Assembly (NCBI GenBank): GCA_946626265.1
Contig: CAMOUE010000142.1
Coordinates: 1 to 5,769 of the forward strand
DNA length: 5,769 nucleotides
From: an uncultured Eggerthellaceae bacterium
GTDB taxonomy: Bacteria > Actinomycetota > Coriobacteriia > Coriobacteriales > Eggerthellaceae
Reading direction: 5' to 3'
The notes beneath the pieces are model-generated. The model saw only the letters and a program-made list of their open reading frames with translations, was not told where the DNA came from and made no database searches. Both the position numbers and the translations under genes were made by a program. This document shows positions 1-5,700 of this stretch, in pieces. Position 1 is the first letter of the stretch. The number at the start of each line of letters is the position of its first letter.

Positions 1-18
1 CCCCCCGGCGGGCAATCG

Positions 19-24
19 TATACT
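19..24 (+). promoter_or_regulatory. Candidate -10 box for the ADP-ribosylglycohydrolase gene
   Basis: TATACT matches the sigma-70 type -10 consensus at five of six positions and lies 49 bases before the ATG. A partner -35 box would fall at or beyond the left edge of the window, so it cannot be judged. The leader that follows is A-rich and ends in a GAGGG ribosome-binding stretch at 66-70. Confidence 0.35.
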
Positions 25-73
25 GTATCTCAGCGCAAACGGAAAAACAGACCGAAAGGGCAGGCGAGGGACA

Positions 74-883
74 ATGGCGACTTTGAGAGACGTGGTGTAT
101 GGCGCCGCCATCGGGGATGCGTTGGGCGTGCCTTACGAGTTCATGGACCGCGGGACGTTCACGTGCACCGGGATGTCCGCGGGGGGCGCACACAGGCAGC
201 CCGCCGGAACGTTTTCGGACGACACGTCGATGATGCTCGCGACGTGCGACAGCATCCGCGCACTCGGGCGCATCGACTGCGACGACATGCGGGCGCGGTT
301 CCGTGCGTGGGCCTACGAGGGGAAATACACGCCGGACGGCGTTATGTTCGACATCGGAAACGCCACGTCAACGGCCCTTTCCGAAGGCCGCGGCTGTGCG
401 GGCATCCGCAGTAACGGCAACGGCTCGCTCATGCGCATCGCGCCGCTTGCTTTTACCGGCGCGACAGACGACGAGGTGCGTGCGGTTTCGGCGATCACGC
501 ATGCGCACGAGATCTCGACCGAGTCGTGCGTGGCTTTCGTGCACGTTTTGCGCGAGATCCTGGCCGGATCGTCGGTAGCCGAGGCCGTATCCGATGTGCA
601 GGTCGCGCCGGCGGACTACGCGTTCGCGCCCGATATCCCGATTGACGAGGTGCGTTCCGGCGGCTATGTGGTCGATACGCTGGACGCATCGCTTTGGTGT
701 CTGTGCAACACGACGTCGTTTGCCGAATGCGTGCTTGCCGCCGTGAACCTGGGCCGCGACACCGACACGACCGCGTGCGTTGCCGGGGCGCTCGCGGGCG
801 CCGTGTACGGTTTCGACGCGATACCCTTGGAATGGATCGAGGCGTTGCGCGCCAAGGATGCTATCGAAGCGTGCCTGTTTTAG
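74..883 (+). CDS. ADP-ribosylglycohydrolase family protein (DraG/ARH-like)
   Basis: This 269-residue protein belongs to the family of dinuclear-metal hydrolases that remove ADP-ribose from proteins or small molecules. The family signatures appear in order: GAAIGDALG at residues 10-18; FSDDTSM at 47-53, whose Asp-Asp-Thr binds metal in the family; SNGNGSLMR at 113-121; THAHE at 142-146; a DTLDASLW helix around 201-208; and GRDTDTTACVAGALAGA at 227-243, supplying the second set of metal-binding acidic residues (D229, D231). The length is normal for a single-domain member. There is no signal peptide or membrane segment, so it should be cytosolic. The ATG at 74 follows GAGGG at 66-70 and begins right at the conserved N-terminal glycine motif. 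No ADP-ribosyltransferase (DraT) or nitrogenase gene is nearby, so the substrate cannot be named; the 'DraG' label marks fold only. A structured repeat follows the stop codon within three bases. Confidence 0.93.
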   Translation: MATLRDVVYGAAIGDALGVPYEFMDRGTFTCTGMSAGGAHRQPAGTFSDDTSMMLATCDSIRALGRIDCDDMRARFRAWAYEGKYTPDGVMFDIGNATSTALSEGRGCAGIRSNGNGSLMRIAPLAFTGATDDEVRAVSAITHAHEISTESCVAFVHVLREILAGSSVAEAVSDVQVAPADYAFAPDIPIDEVRSGGYVVDTLDASLWCLCNTTSFAECVLAAVNLGRDTDTTACVAGALAGAVYGFDAIPLEWIEALRAKDAIEACLF

Positions 884-885
884 GG

Positions 886-993
886 CGATGATGCGAAGGG
901 GCGAATGCAACGCATCATGGGCCCGCGGCGATTTGCCGAATTTGGGAAATGCCCTGGCCAATGATACGCTGTACCCGTCCCTTCGCATCATCG
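886..993. repeat. Pair of inverted ~36-bp repeats forming a long interrupted palindrome
   Basis: CGATGATGCGAAGGG at 886-900 is exactly inverted at 979-993. The similarity runs on: bases 886-921 and the reverse complement of 958-993 agree at 29 of 36 positions by eye, and six of the seven differences are transitions. Each copy is itself a hairpin: ATGATGCG (888-895) faces CGCATCAT (911-918), and ATGATACG (961-968) faces CGCATCAT (984-991), both with a 23-base offset. The 36-base interval between the copies includes a small CGGC/GCCG stem (926-938). It fills almost the entire gap between the hydrolase-family gene and the next start, ending just before that gene's ribosome-binding site. It resembles a REP/BIME or MITE-like element. 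No second copy was found in the window, and there is no T tract typical of a terminator. Confidence 0.7.
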
Positions 994-1005
994 GGGAGGA
1001 AATGC

Positions 1006-1555
1006 ATGTCGAAAGCGGGAGCGCTCATCTGGCGTAAGCTGTTCGAGACGGGCGACGCGCGCCGTCTGGCCAAGCAGGTACAGGACCTTTCCGACCTCGC
1101 CATCACGCGGGACATTCCCTACATCGACGATGGCGAACGCGGACATCTCTTCGACATATACCGGTTGCCAGACGCGCCGGCCGGCGCGCCGGTTGTGGTG
1201 AACATCCACGGCGGCGGGCTTTTCGCCTCGTACAAGGAGGTCAACGCCAATTTCAACTACGAATGGGCGCGCATGGCTACACCGTGGCCTCTATCAGCTA
1301 CCGCCGCATTCCCGAAACGACGCTCTGGCATCAGGTGGACGATGTCATGGCTGCGTTCCTCGAGGGGAGCGGCGAGTTGCGCGAAGCATTCGGCATAGCC
1401 GCGAGCGGCCTGAGTTTTCGCTCGGCGGCGCCCGCGAGCTTGTCCACGTGTTCTCGGTGGGATATCCTAGTTATCCTGAAAGCCGCAATGTGTTGAACAG
1501 GATGGACGCGTTTTTCAAGTCGAATATGCAGGATTATGGCAGGAGTTTGGTGTAG
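1006..1555 (+). pseudogene. Alpha/beta hydrolase (esterase/lipase-like), broken by a frameshift and an internal deletion
   Basis: The start at 1006 has a strong GGGGAGGA site at 993-1000. The first 89 residues give a normal hydrolase N-terminus, with the oxyanion motif HGGG at residues 68-71. At about 1272 the frame breaks: adding one C there restores EWARHGYTVASISYRRIPE, the expected second strand and proline-glutamate turn, so a single-base deletion is likely. The restored frame runs to about 1415, in FGIAASGLSF. The next expected segment is the nucleophile elbow (GDSAGG) and the acid region, but both are absent. A third frame from about 1421 instead carries the end of the protein, ELVHVFSVGYPSYPES and then a short tail, with the presumed catalytic histidine in HVF; it stops at TAG 1553-1555. 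Around a hundred or more residues appear lost. No active enzyme could be made. Exact substrate family is unknown. Confidence 0.85.
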
Positions 1556-1568
1556 GCTGCCATTCGGA

Positions 1569-1598
1569 TTGACAGCGCGCGGCTGACTGATCGATAAC
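1569..1598 (+). promoter_or_regulatory. Candidate promoter for the zinc-ribbon membrane protein
   Basis: A perfect -35 box TTGACA lies at 1569-1574, and GATAAC (four of six to TATAAT) lies at 1593-1598 with an 18-base spacer. It sits in the 61-base gap after the hydrolase remnant, so the small gene may have its own promoter. The predicted start near 1605 would leave very little leader and would cut into the GGGAG ribosome site at 1602-1606. That weakens the call. Confidence 0.35.
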
Positions 1599-1616
1599 GC
1601 CGGGAGATTGCAGAAA

Positions 1617-2042
1617 ATGAACTGTTCCATATGCAAGCAAGAATTGAATGTGGTCGAGCGTTTCACCTCGTACCACACGGGTGACGTGTACGTGTGTCAC
1701 GGTTGTTGTGAGAGCATCTGCAATGACGAGGGCATTTACCCATATGAAGACATCGTTGCCTGGCAGGTTATCGTCAAGTCGTTCTTCGGGCTGGTATTTC
1801 TGGGCGCGGCACCGAATCATGACGAAATTGCGCTGGGCGTTGTTTCGGCAATCATCGGCATCGCGCTCATCGCCTGGGGGTTCATACCGATCTTGCGCGA
1901 GAAGAGCAGGGTCGATTCGACGGTCGCGCGGAGCGTGGCGCGGAAAGCCGAACGCGACGAAGCGCGGCATCGTTGCAAGCACTGTGGCGGCGTGTCGTCG
2001 GGAAAGTTCTGCGAGTACTGCGGCGCCCCGTTCGAGGACTGA
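1617..2042 (+). CDS. Small membrane protein with zinc ribbons at both ends
   Basis: This 141-residue protein is not a family I can name. Its N-terminus has zinc-ribbon spacing: CSIC at residues 3-6 and CHGC at 27-30, with C31 and C35 close by. Two hydrophobic stretches follow: about 50-65 (weaker, VIVKSFFGLVFLGAA) and about 71-93 (strong, ending in WGFIPIL). A charged linker with many Arg, Glu and Lys residues (94-118) leads to a second ribbon: CKHC at 120-123 and CEYC at 132-135, ending CGAPFED. This C-terminal form is the common zinc-ribbon tail of bacterial membrane proteins. If both passes span the membrane, both ribbons face the same side, presumably the cytoplasm, where cysteine-zinc sites are stable. 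I chose ATG 1617, ten bases after GGGAG; a TTG at 1608 in frame is too close to that site. Function is unknown; a sensing or scaffolding role is only a guess. Confidence 0.82.
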   Translation: MNCSICKQELNVVERFTSYHTGDVYVCHGCCESICNDEGIYPYEDIVAWQVIVKSFFGLVFLGAAPNHDEIALGVVSAIIGIALIAWGFIPILREKSRVDSTVARSVARKAERDEARHRCKHCGGVSSGKFCEYCGAPFED

Positions 2043-2049
2043 TGTTCGG

Positions 2050-2095
2050 CCGTTGCGCGCGATGGCGGTCCGCCAGCTGACGCGCGCGTCGACGG
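2050..2095. terminator. GC-rich palindrome between convergent genes, possible bidirectional terminator
   Basis: The 62-base gap between the zinc-ribbon gene and the reductase remnant contains nested inverted arms: CCGT 2050-2053 with ACGG 2092-2095, GCGCGC 2055-2060 with GCGCGC 2082-2087, and TGGCGG 2063-2068 with CCGCCA 2070-2075. Tail-to-tail placement fits a shared terminator. Neither side has a T run, so it is not a standard intrinsic terminator. Confidence 0.35.
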
Positions 2096-2104
2096 TTCGT
2101 CCCG

Positions 2105-2588
2105 CTATTGCACGCTCACCTCGCCAGCGAGAACGGCCTTGTAGTCAGCCCAGTTCTCCTTCAGCAGCTCGGGGGTCGGAAGCTCGTAGGGGCAGCGCTT
2201 GGCGCTTGGCCTCGAGCATGCACTCGTACAGCCCCGTGCCGTCGTCCGGGCGATAGCATTGCTGGATGTTGTGCAGCTGGTACACGTCGATGTAGTCGGT
2301 GCGCAAGTTGGCAAGCGACGTTTCGAGGTCGCGCCAGAACGCCTCGGGTGTCGTCGCCATGGTCTTGGTCGCGATGAAGACCTTGTCACGCATGCCGTCG
2401 AACGCCTCGCCGAGTTTTTCCTCGCTGTCGCTATAGGCGCGCGCCGTGTCGAAGTAGCGCATCCCGCCGTCGTAAGCACGGCGCAGCAGGCGTACGGCCT
2501 CGGCCTCCGTTATGCGCTGGATGGGCAAGGCGCCGAACGCGTTCTGAACGGTGGTGATGCCGGTCGATCCGAGTGTGACTGTGTTCAT
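2105..2588 (-). pseudogene. Aldo/keto reductase with C-terminal ferredoxin-like end, middle deleted
   Basis: The ATG at 2588 follows AGGGGGAA (2600-2593). The first 129 residues are a good aldo/keto reductase N-terminus. The catalytic tetrad is all present: D47 and Y52 in FDTARAYSDSE, K75 in ATKTM and H106 in QLHN. After YECMLEAKR the frame shifts at about 2196-2204 and the sequence jumps to RCPYELPTPELLKENW and a short tail ending at TAG 2107-2105. In intact relatives of this iron-sulfur type, as I recall them, LEAK lies near residue 125. CPYELPTPELL lies near the C-terminus, after cysteine clusters of a ferredoxin-like domain. So roughly 200 residues are missing, including most of the barrel and all but one cysteine of the cluster region. 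It starts 26 bases after the carboxypeptidase gene stop, in the same direction, so it was probably cotranscribed. The remnant cannot fold as a full barrel. Confidence 0.87.
2195..2210. repeat. 7-bp tandem repeat at the reductase deletion junction
   Basis: The run GCGCTTGGCGCTTGGC is two copies of GCGCTTG plus two bases. It falls exactly where the N-terminal and C-terminal parts of the reductase meet in different frames. Removing one 7-base copy would fuse LEAKR to CPYELP in frame. It is either a scar of deletion between short repeats or a later slippage duplication. Confidence 0.75.
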
Positions 2589-2614
2589 GCGGTTCCCCCT
2601 GTGAGTGAGTCGGC

Positions 2615-3838
2615 TTATCCCATGCCCCAGCCCATGAGCTTCCAGGCGCCGTCGTCGCCCGTGCGGCCGAGATGCCAGGTCCAGTCGGCGTAATCGGTGT
2701 CGGGCTCCCAGGCGGTGCCCTCGGCCTCGGCGGCGCTCGGCGAGCGGAACTCGGACGTGAACACGAGCACTTGGTCGAACTCCGGCTCGTCGGGCAGCTG
2801 CGCCTTGCGGAGCTCGTTGACGTAGGCGACTTCCTCGGCGCCGCAGGCGTCGTCGCCCATGTAGGCGAGCTTCTTGAGCGTGCAGCCCTTCCAGCTGGTG
2901 AACTCGGCCAGGACGGGGTCGAGTGCCGAGTCGATGTCGGATTCCGCGTACTTCTGCGACGTGCCGTAATCGACCGTCGCATCGGCGATCGCGGGGTCGA
3001 GGGCACCCAGGTAACGCTCGAACGTGATGCCTTCTTCCATGATCTTGCGCGCCGCGTCGACATCGTCGATGTAACGGATATGCCAAGGCTCGTAGCTGTA
3101 GCCGGTCTCGATCTTCTTCTCCGGCAGGTAGCGCAGGATGAAACCGTGATCGGCGAGCTTGGCGTGGATCTTGTCCCAGATTTCGGGATAGGTGACCATG
3201 TCCTCGTTCTGGGTGACGTCCTTGCCGTCGACGATCAGGTACAAGTCGAGCGCGAGACCCGTGTGATGCTCGGAGTAGCCCGGGACCGCGACGTAGAGCT
3301 TCACGTACTCCTCGCCGTATTTCTCGGTGAAGTTTTCGACGATCTCCTGCTGTTCGGCGACGCTACGGTAGGCGGAATCGAGGTCCACGAAGACGCCTTC
3401 CGCCTCGAGGTCGGCCTTGAGCGCGAGGTAGGCGTCGTAGGCTTTGGCCTCGACCTTCACTTCGTCGCCGACGCTGTTCGTGAAGGTGGCGATGTCGAGC
3501 GCGTCTTCCCAGCCGGCGGGCAGCTCGTGGGTCTTGTTCACGAGCGCCATGTAGTCGATTGATTGGCCCGCAGGGGCAGATGCGGCGGCCGAGCTGGCAC
3601 TGGCGGCGGCCGAACTTGCGGACGTGCCGGCCGAGCTGGCGCTGGCGGCGGCCGAACTTGCGGACGTGCCGGCCGAGCTGGCGCTGGTGGCGGCCGAACT
3701 TGCGGACGTGCCGGCCGAGCTGGCGCTGGCGGACGCGGCGCTTTGCGACTGGCCGCCCGAGCATGCCGCGAGCAGCGCGATGCAGAAAGCGGTTGCAAGT
3801 GCTGTGATGAACGCTTTTGCGGAAACGGTCTTGATCAT
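2615..3838 (-). CDS. VanY/DacB-like (peptidase M15) D-Ala-D-Ala carboxypeptidase lipoprotein with extra C-terminal domain
   Basis: This 407-residue protein starts with a lipoprotein signal: KTVSAK, a hydrophobic core and lipobox LAAC at residues 23-26, so C26 should be lipidated and the protein held outside the membrane. Residues about 33-88 are an almost pure Ser/Ala/Gly/Thr stalk of seven-residue units. The M15 zinc peptidase domain covers about 95-280. It has SAYRS at 155-159, SEHHTGLALD at 189-198 (the family SxHxxGxAxD motif, zinc ligands H191 and D198) and EPWH at 250-253 (catalytic E250, zinc ligand H253). Such enzymes cut terminal D-alanine from peptidoglycan stem peptides. Residues about 285-407 form a second, tryptophan-rich domain that I recall from other gut-bacterial lipoproteins but cannot name. 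The ATG at 3838 has AAAGG at 3850-3846. No vanR/S/H/A/X genes are near, so glycopeptide resistance is not implied; wall maturation or recycling is more likely. Confidence 0.93.
   Translation of the reverse strand: MIKTVSAKAFITALATAFCIALLAACSGGQSQSAASASASSAGTSASSAATSASSAGTSASSAAASASSAGTSASSAAASASSAAASAPAGQSIDYMALVNKTHELPAGWEDALDIATFTNSVGDEVKVEAKAYDAYLALKADLEAEGVFVDLDSAYRSVAEQQEIVENFTEKYGEEYVKLYVAVPGYSEHHTGLALDLYLIVDGKDVTQNEDMVTYPEIWDKIHAKLADHGFILRYLPEKKIETGYSYEPWHIRYIDDVDAARKIMEEGITFERYLGALDPAIADATVDYGTSQKYAESDIDSALDPVLAEFTSWKGCTLKKLAYMGDDACGAEEVAYVNELRKAQLPDEPEFDQVLVFTSEFRSPSAAEAEGTAWEPDTDYADWTWHLGRTGDDGAWKLMGWGMG
3579..3732. repeat. 42-bp in-frame tandem repeat encoding the Ser/Ala stalk
   Basis: Units begin at 3579, 3621, 3663 and 3705 with exact 42-base spacing. 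The 3621 and 3663 units differ at about one base, the 3579 unit at a few, and the fourth is partial. Each unit encodes 14 residues, two heptads of the type SASSAGT and SASSAAA. Because 42 is a multiple of three, gain or loss of units would change stalk length without breaking the gene. Confidence 0.88.
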
Positions 3839-3852
3839 GGCCTCGCCTTTCT

Positions 3853-3864
3853 CACGACATCGTG
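3853..3864. promoter_or_regulatory. Small palindrome just upstream of the carboxypeptidase ribosome site
   Basis: CACGACATCGTG has five-base arms (CACGA/TCGTG) around a two-base centre, three bases upstream of the AAAGG ribosome site. It could be an operator or a translation-affecting hairpin, or chance. The 110-base gap (3839-3948) shows no convincing -35/-10 pair on the minus strand; TAAGAT around 3892-3887 is a weak -10 candidate. No clear terminator for the ATPase gene is visible either. Confidence 0.2.
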
Positions 3865-3948
3865 TATTCGGTTGGCAGTTTATCTTAGTGTTCTGTACAT
3901 ATGGTTACGCGTTCGTGTCTCGATTCTTTCGGTTTCTACCGCTTTACG

Positions 3949-5472
3949 TCATCGGTCCTTGCGGATGGGAAGCCAGGTGTTGGTGACGATCTGGTTCTCC
4001 GCGAGCGTTTCGGGCATTTGGGGATCGTCCGGTTCCGGTTTGGGCGGAACGTCGAGCACGGCTAGATGCGCCTCGTTGTCGAGGCTGACGCGCGCGATCG
4101 GGCGGTAGCGCCGAATGGCGGCAACCTCGTGCGGGGGCACGCCGAGCTGGCATGCCATTGCGGGAACGTCCGGGCTGCCGACGGGAAAGCAGATCGTCGT
4201 GCCAACATTGCCCAAGATGGCGCCCAGGAGCTTGTCGTTCTCGTAGCCGGTTCGGACGTCGAAGAGGCGCATCTGCGACAGGTTTTGGAAAGCGAGCGTG
4301 AATCCGACGCAGTACTTGCGAGACTCCGACAGGAATGCGGCGAAATCTGGCGTGGCGTGCTCGGCCAGCTCGTCGACGTAGACGAAGAACGGGTCGAGGT
4401 GCACCCGCTCGTGCGCGTTCGCGCAGATGCCGTAGTAGCTGCGGGCGGTGGTGGCGTTCGCAACGGCTGCGCCCGGCCTAGCGTCGGCGGCGGCCGCGCC
4501 CGCGACTGGCCTTGCATCCGGCCTCGAGCCTGCGCCACGCTGCAAGATCGCATCTTTCAACTGCATGAACAGCCACGTGCGCAATAGATCGGCGGCATCG
4601 TGGCCGATGCGGTGCTCGGGGATGACCGCGACCAGAATCTTCCCCTCGTCGACGATTCGCTTTACGTCGACCGTCTTCTTGCCGGGGCCGAAGATGTTTC
4701 TCAGCACGCGGTCGCTGCTGAACGGGTCGAGCTTGCTCAAAAACCACTGCACCTTGTCGTCCGCTTCGCGTGACATGCGTGTTCTCGTCTCGAGCTTCCA
4801 CTGTTCGCGGAGGTGCTCGCTTTCGAGCTTTTCCAGGAAGGACTCGACGTACTCCCAGCTCGTGAACATGCGCTCGACAAGCCCGATGTGCGGTTCGTAC
4901 GTGAAGCCGTCGCTCGGGCGTGTGGGGAAGCCGGGGTCGAGCATCGTCTCGAGGCCGAGGCGTGCCATCTGGTCGAATCGCGGGCCGGCCCACTCGTGAT
5001 GGCTCTGGGCCTTCAGCAGCTCGATGCAGTCGCTCACCGCTTTGGACACGGCGGCGCGGTCTGCGCGGCCGACGTCGAGCGGGTTCATGTTCGGCAGCAT
5101 GCGCGTGTTCGTGGGGTCGATGATGACCACGTCGTCGATGCGCTCGTCGGGCACGCACATGAGCGGGTAGAGCGCGTCCTCCTCGTGCGCGGCGATGATG
5201 GCGACGCCGGCGCCGCTGCGGACGTCCTCGCGCTCCATCTGGAGCACGAGGTTCGATTTGCCGCTTCCCGTTCGTCCGATGACGGCCGTGTGGCGGAAGC
5301 GGTCTCCGTTGAACTGGAAGAGGGTGCTGGTTTCGCATGCGCCGAGGGTGATGCCGAGCGAGAGGTTCTCGGCGAGGAGTGTGCTGGCGGTATTCGGGGC
5401 GTTGCGCTGCGTCCTCTGTGCGGGGAGGGCGTTGGCGTTTTTCTGGTTGGTATTGCGGAAACTATTTGGCAT
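3949..5472 (-). CDS. TraG/VirD4-family (TraM-recognition type) conjugation ATPase, soluble form
   Basis: This 507-residue P-loop ATPase resembles coupling proteins that feed DNA to a type IV secretion channel. Walker A is GRTGSGKS at residues 66-73, preceded by a FNGDRFRHTAVI strand. Residues 84-135 hold AIIAAHEED and VVIIDPTN, typical of the VirD4/HerA/DUF87 fold. Walker B is FFVYVDELAEHA at 362-373 (D367, E368). The family sensor segment is SRKYCVGFTLAFQNLSQM at 384-401 (Q396), then GNVGTTICFPVGSPD at 421-435. There is no transmembrane segment before the Walker A motif, unlike classic VirD4. Residues about 312-345 are a low-complexity Arg/Ala/Pro/Gly insert just before Walker B. ATG 5472 is chosen because AAAGGA sits five bases upstream (5483-5478); an in-frame TTG at 5529 has no such site. 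No relaxase or channel gene is within the window, so coupling to conjugation is inferred from family. HerA-like DNA-processing ATPase is the alternative. Confidence 0.9.
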   Translation of the reverse strand: MPNSFRNTNQKNANALPAQRTQRNAPNTASTLLAENLSLGITLGACETSTLFQFNGDRFRHTAVIGRTGSGKSNLVLQMEREDVRSGAGVAIIAAHEEDALYPLMCVPDERIDDVVIIDPTNTRMLPNMNPLDVGRADRAAVSKAVSDCIELLKAQSHHEWAGPRFDQMARLGLETMLDPGFPTRPSDGFTYEPHIGLVERMFTSWEYVESFLEKLESEHLREQWKLETRTRMSREADDKVQWFLSKLDPFSSDRVLRNIFGPGKKTVDVKRIVDEGKILVAVIPEHRIGHDAADLLRTWLFMQLKDAILQRGAGSRPDARPVAGAAAADARPGAAVANATTARSYYGICANAHERVHLDPFFVYVDELAEHATPDFAAFLSESRKYCVGFTLAFQNLSQMRLFDVRTGYENDKLLGAILGNVGTTICFPVGSPDVPAMACQLGVPPHEVAAIRRYRPIARVSLDNEAHLAVLDVPPKPEPDDPQMPETLAENQIVTNTWLPIRKDR

Positions 5473-5527
5473 GGCTGTCCTTTCGTATGCGTTTGGATAT
5501 GGCGTGTTTCTGTCGGGTTTTGCTTGC

Positions 5528-5577
5528 AAACTGGCCGGTTTTCCTGGCTTTGTTCGGTTTCGCTATTCGTCTGTCAA
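5528..5577 (-). promoter_or_regulatory. Candidate promoter and operator-like palindrome upstream of the ATPase gene
   Basis: On the minus strand a perfect TTGACA lies at 5577-5572, 100 bases before the ATG. With 17-base spacing the -10 would be AACAAA (5554-5549), only three of six to consensus, so the promoter is tentative. Downstream of it, AAACTGGCCGGTTT at 5528-5541 is a near-perfect palindrome centred on GGCC, with one T/G pair breaking it. It lies between the possible start site and the gene, where a repressor could bind. Confidence 0.3.
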
Positions 5578-5614
5578 GGTGCTTTGGGCTAGGCGTGGCT
5601 CGTGACGATGCGGT

Positions 5615-5641
5615 GCCGCGCTCCGCGTTGAGCGAGGCGGC
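5615..5641. other. GC-rich hairpin in the non-coding right end
   Basis: GCCGC (5615-5619) pairs with GCGGC (5637-5641), and GCTC (5620-5623) with GAGC (5630-5633). The stem has nine base pairs, a three-base bulge and a six-base loop. It abuts the first CGCATGTCGA motif of the neighbouring repeat cluster. Confidence 0.4.
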
Positions 5642-5700
5642 GCATGTCGACGACGCACGTCGAAACGGCGCGCGCTGGCGGCGCACGTCGAAGCGGCGCG
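5641..5700. repeat. Iterated CGCAYGTCGA motifs, two extended to 19 bases
   Basis: CGCATGTCGA occurs at 5641-5650 and CGCACGTCGA at 5654-5663 and 5682-5691. The last two extend to a 19-base direct repeat (5654-5672 and 5682-5700) with one mismatch, 28 bases apart. Iterons of this sort occur at origins and transfer sites, but also by chance in GC-rich spacers. Confidence 0.5.

Noticed and set aside
368..991. Minus-strand open frame opposite the ADP-ribosylglycohydrolase gene
   Set aside because: The opposing plus-strand protein has all its family motifs; the antisense product is Arg/His-rich with no domain.
949..1005. Earlier start for the hydrolase
   Set aside because: It would lie inside the inverted repeat, and the GGGGAGGA site clearly serves the ATG at 1006.
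1255..1280. Programmed ribosomal frameshift in the hydrolase
   Set aside because: There is no slippery heptamer, and the catalytic serine region is missing anyway, so a shift would not make an enzyme.
2672..3562. Long plus-strand open frame (296 codons) opposite the carboxypeptidase gene
   Set aside because: It mirrors the codon structure of the real minus-strand gene in GC-rich DNA, and its Val/Gly/Leu/Arg-rich product has no recognisable motif.
3579..3746. CRISPR-like regular repeats
   Set aside because: The repeats are contiguous, have no unique spacers and keep the reading frame of the lipoprotein stalk.
2615..3838. Vancomycin-resistance role for the VanY-like gene
   Set aside because: No vanHAX-type or two-component genes are present; M15 carboxypeptidases are common in wall maintenance.
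5473..5529. Earlier TTG start for the ATPase, adding 19 residues
   Set aside because: The ATG at 5472 has an AAAGGA site at ideal spacing; the TTG has none.
4813..5592. Long plus-strand open frame (259 codons) opposite the ATPase gene
   Set aside because: It lies antisense to the Walker A region of a well-supported gene and has biased, motif-free composition.
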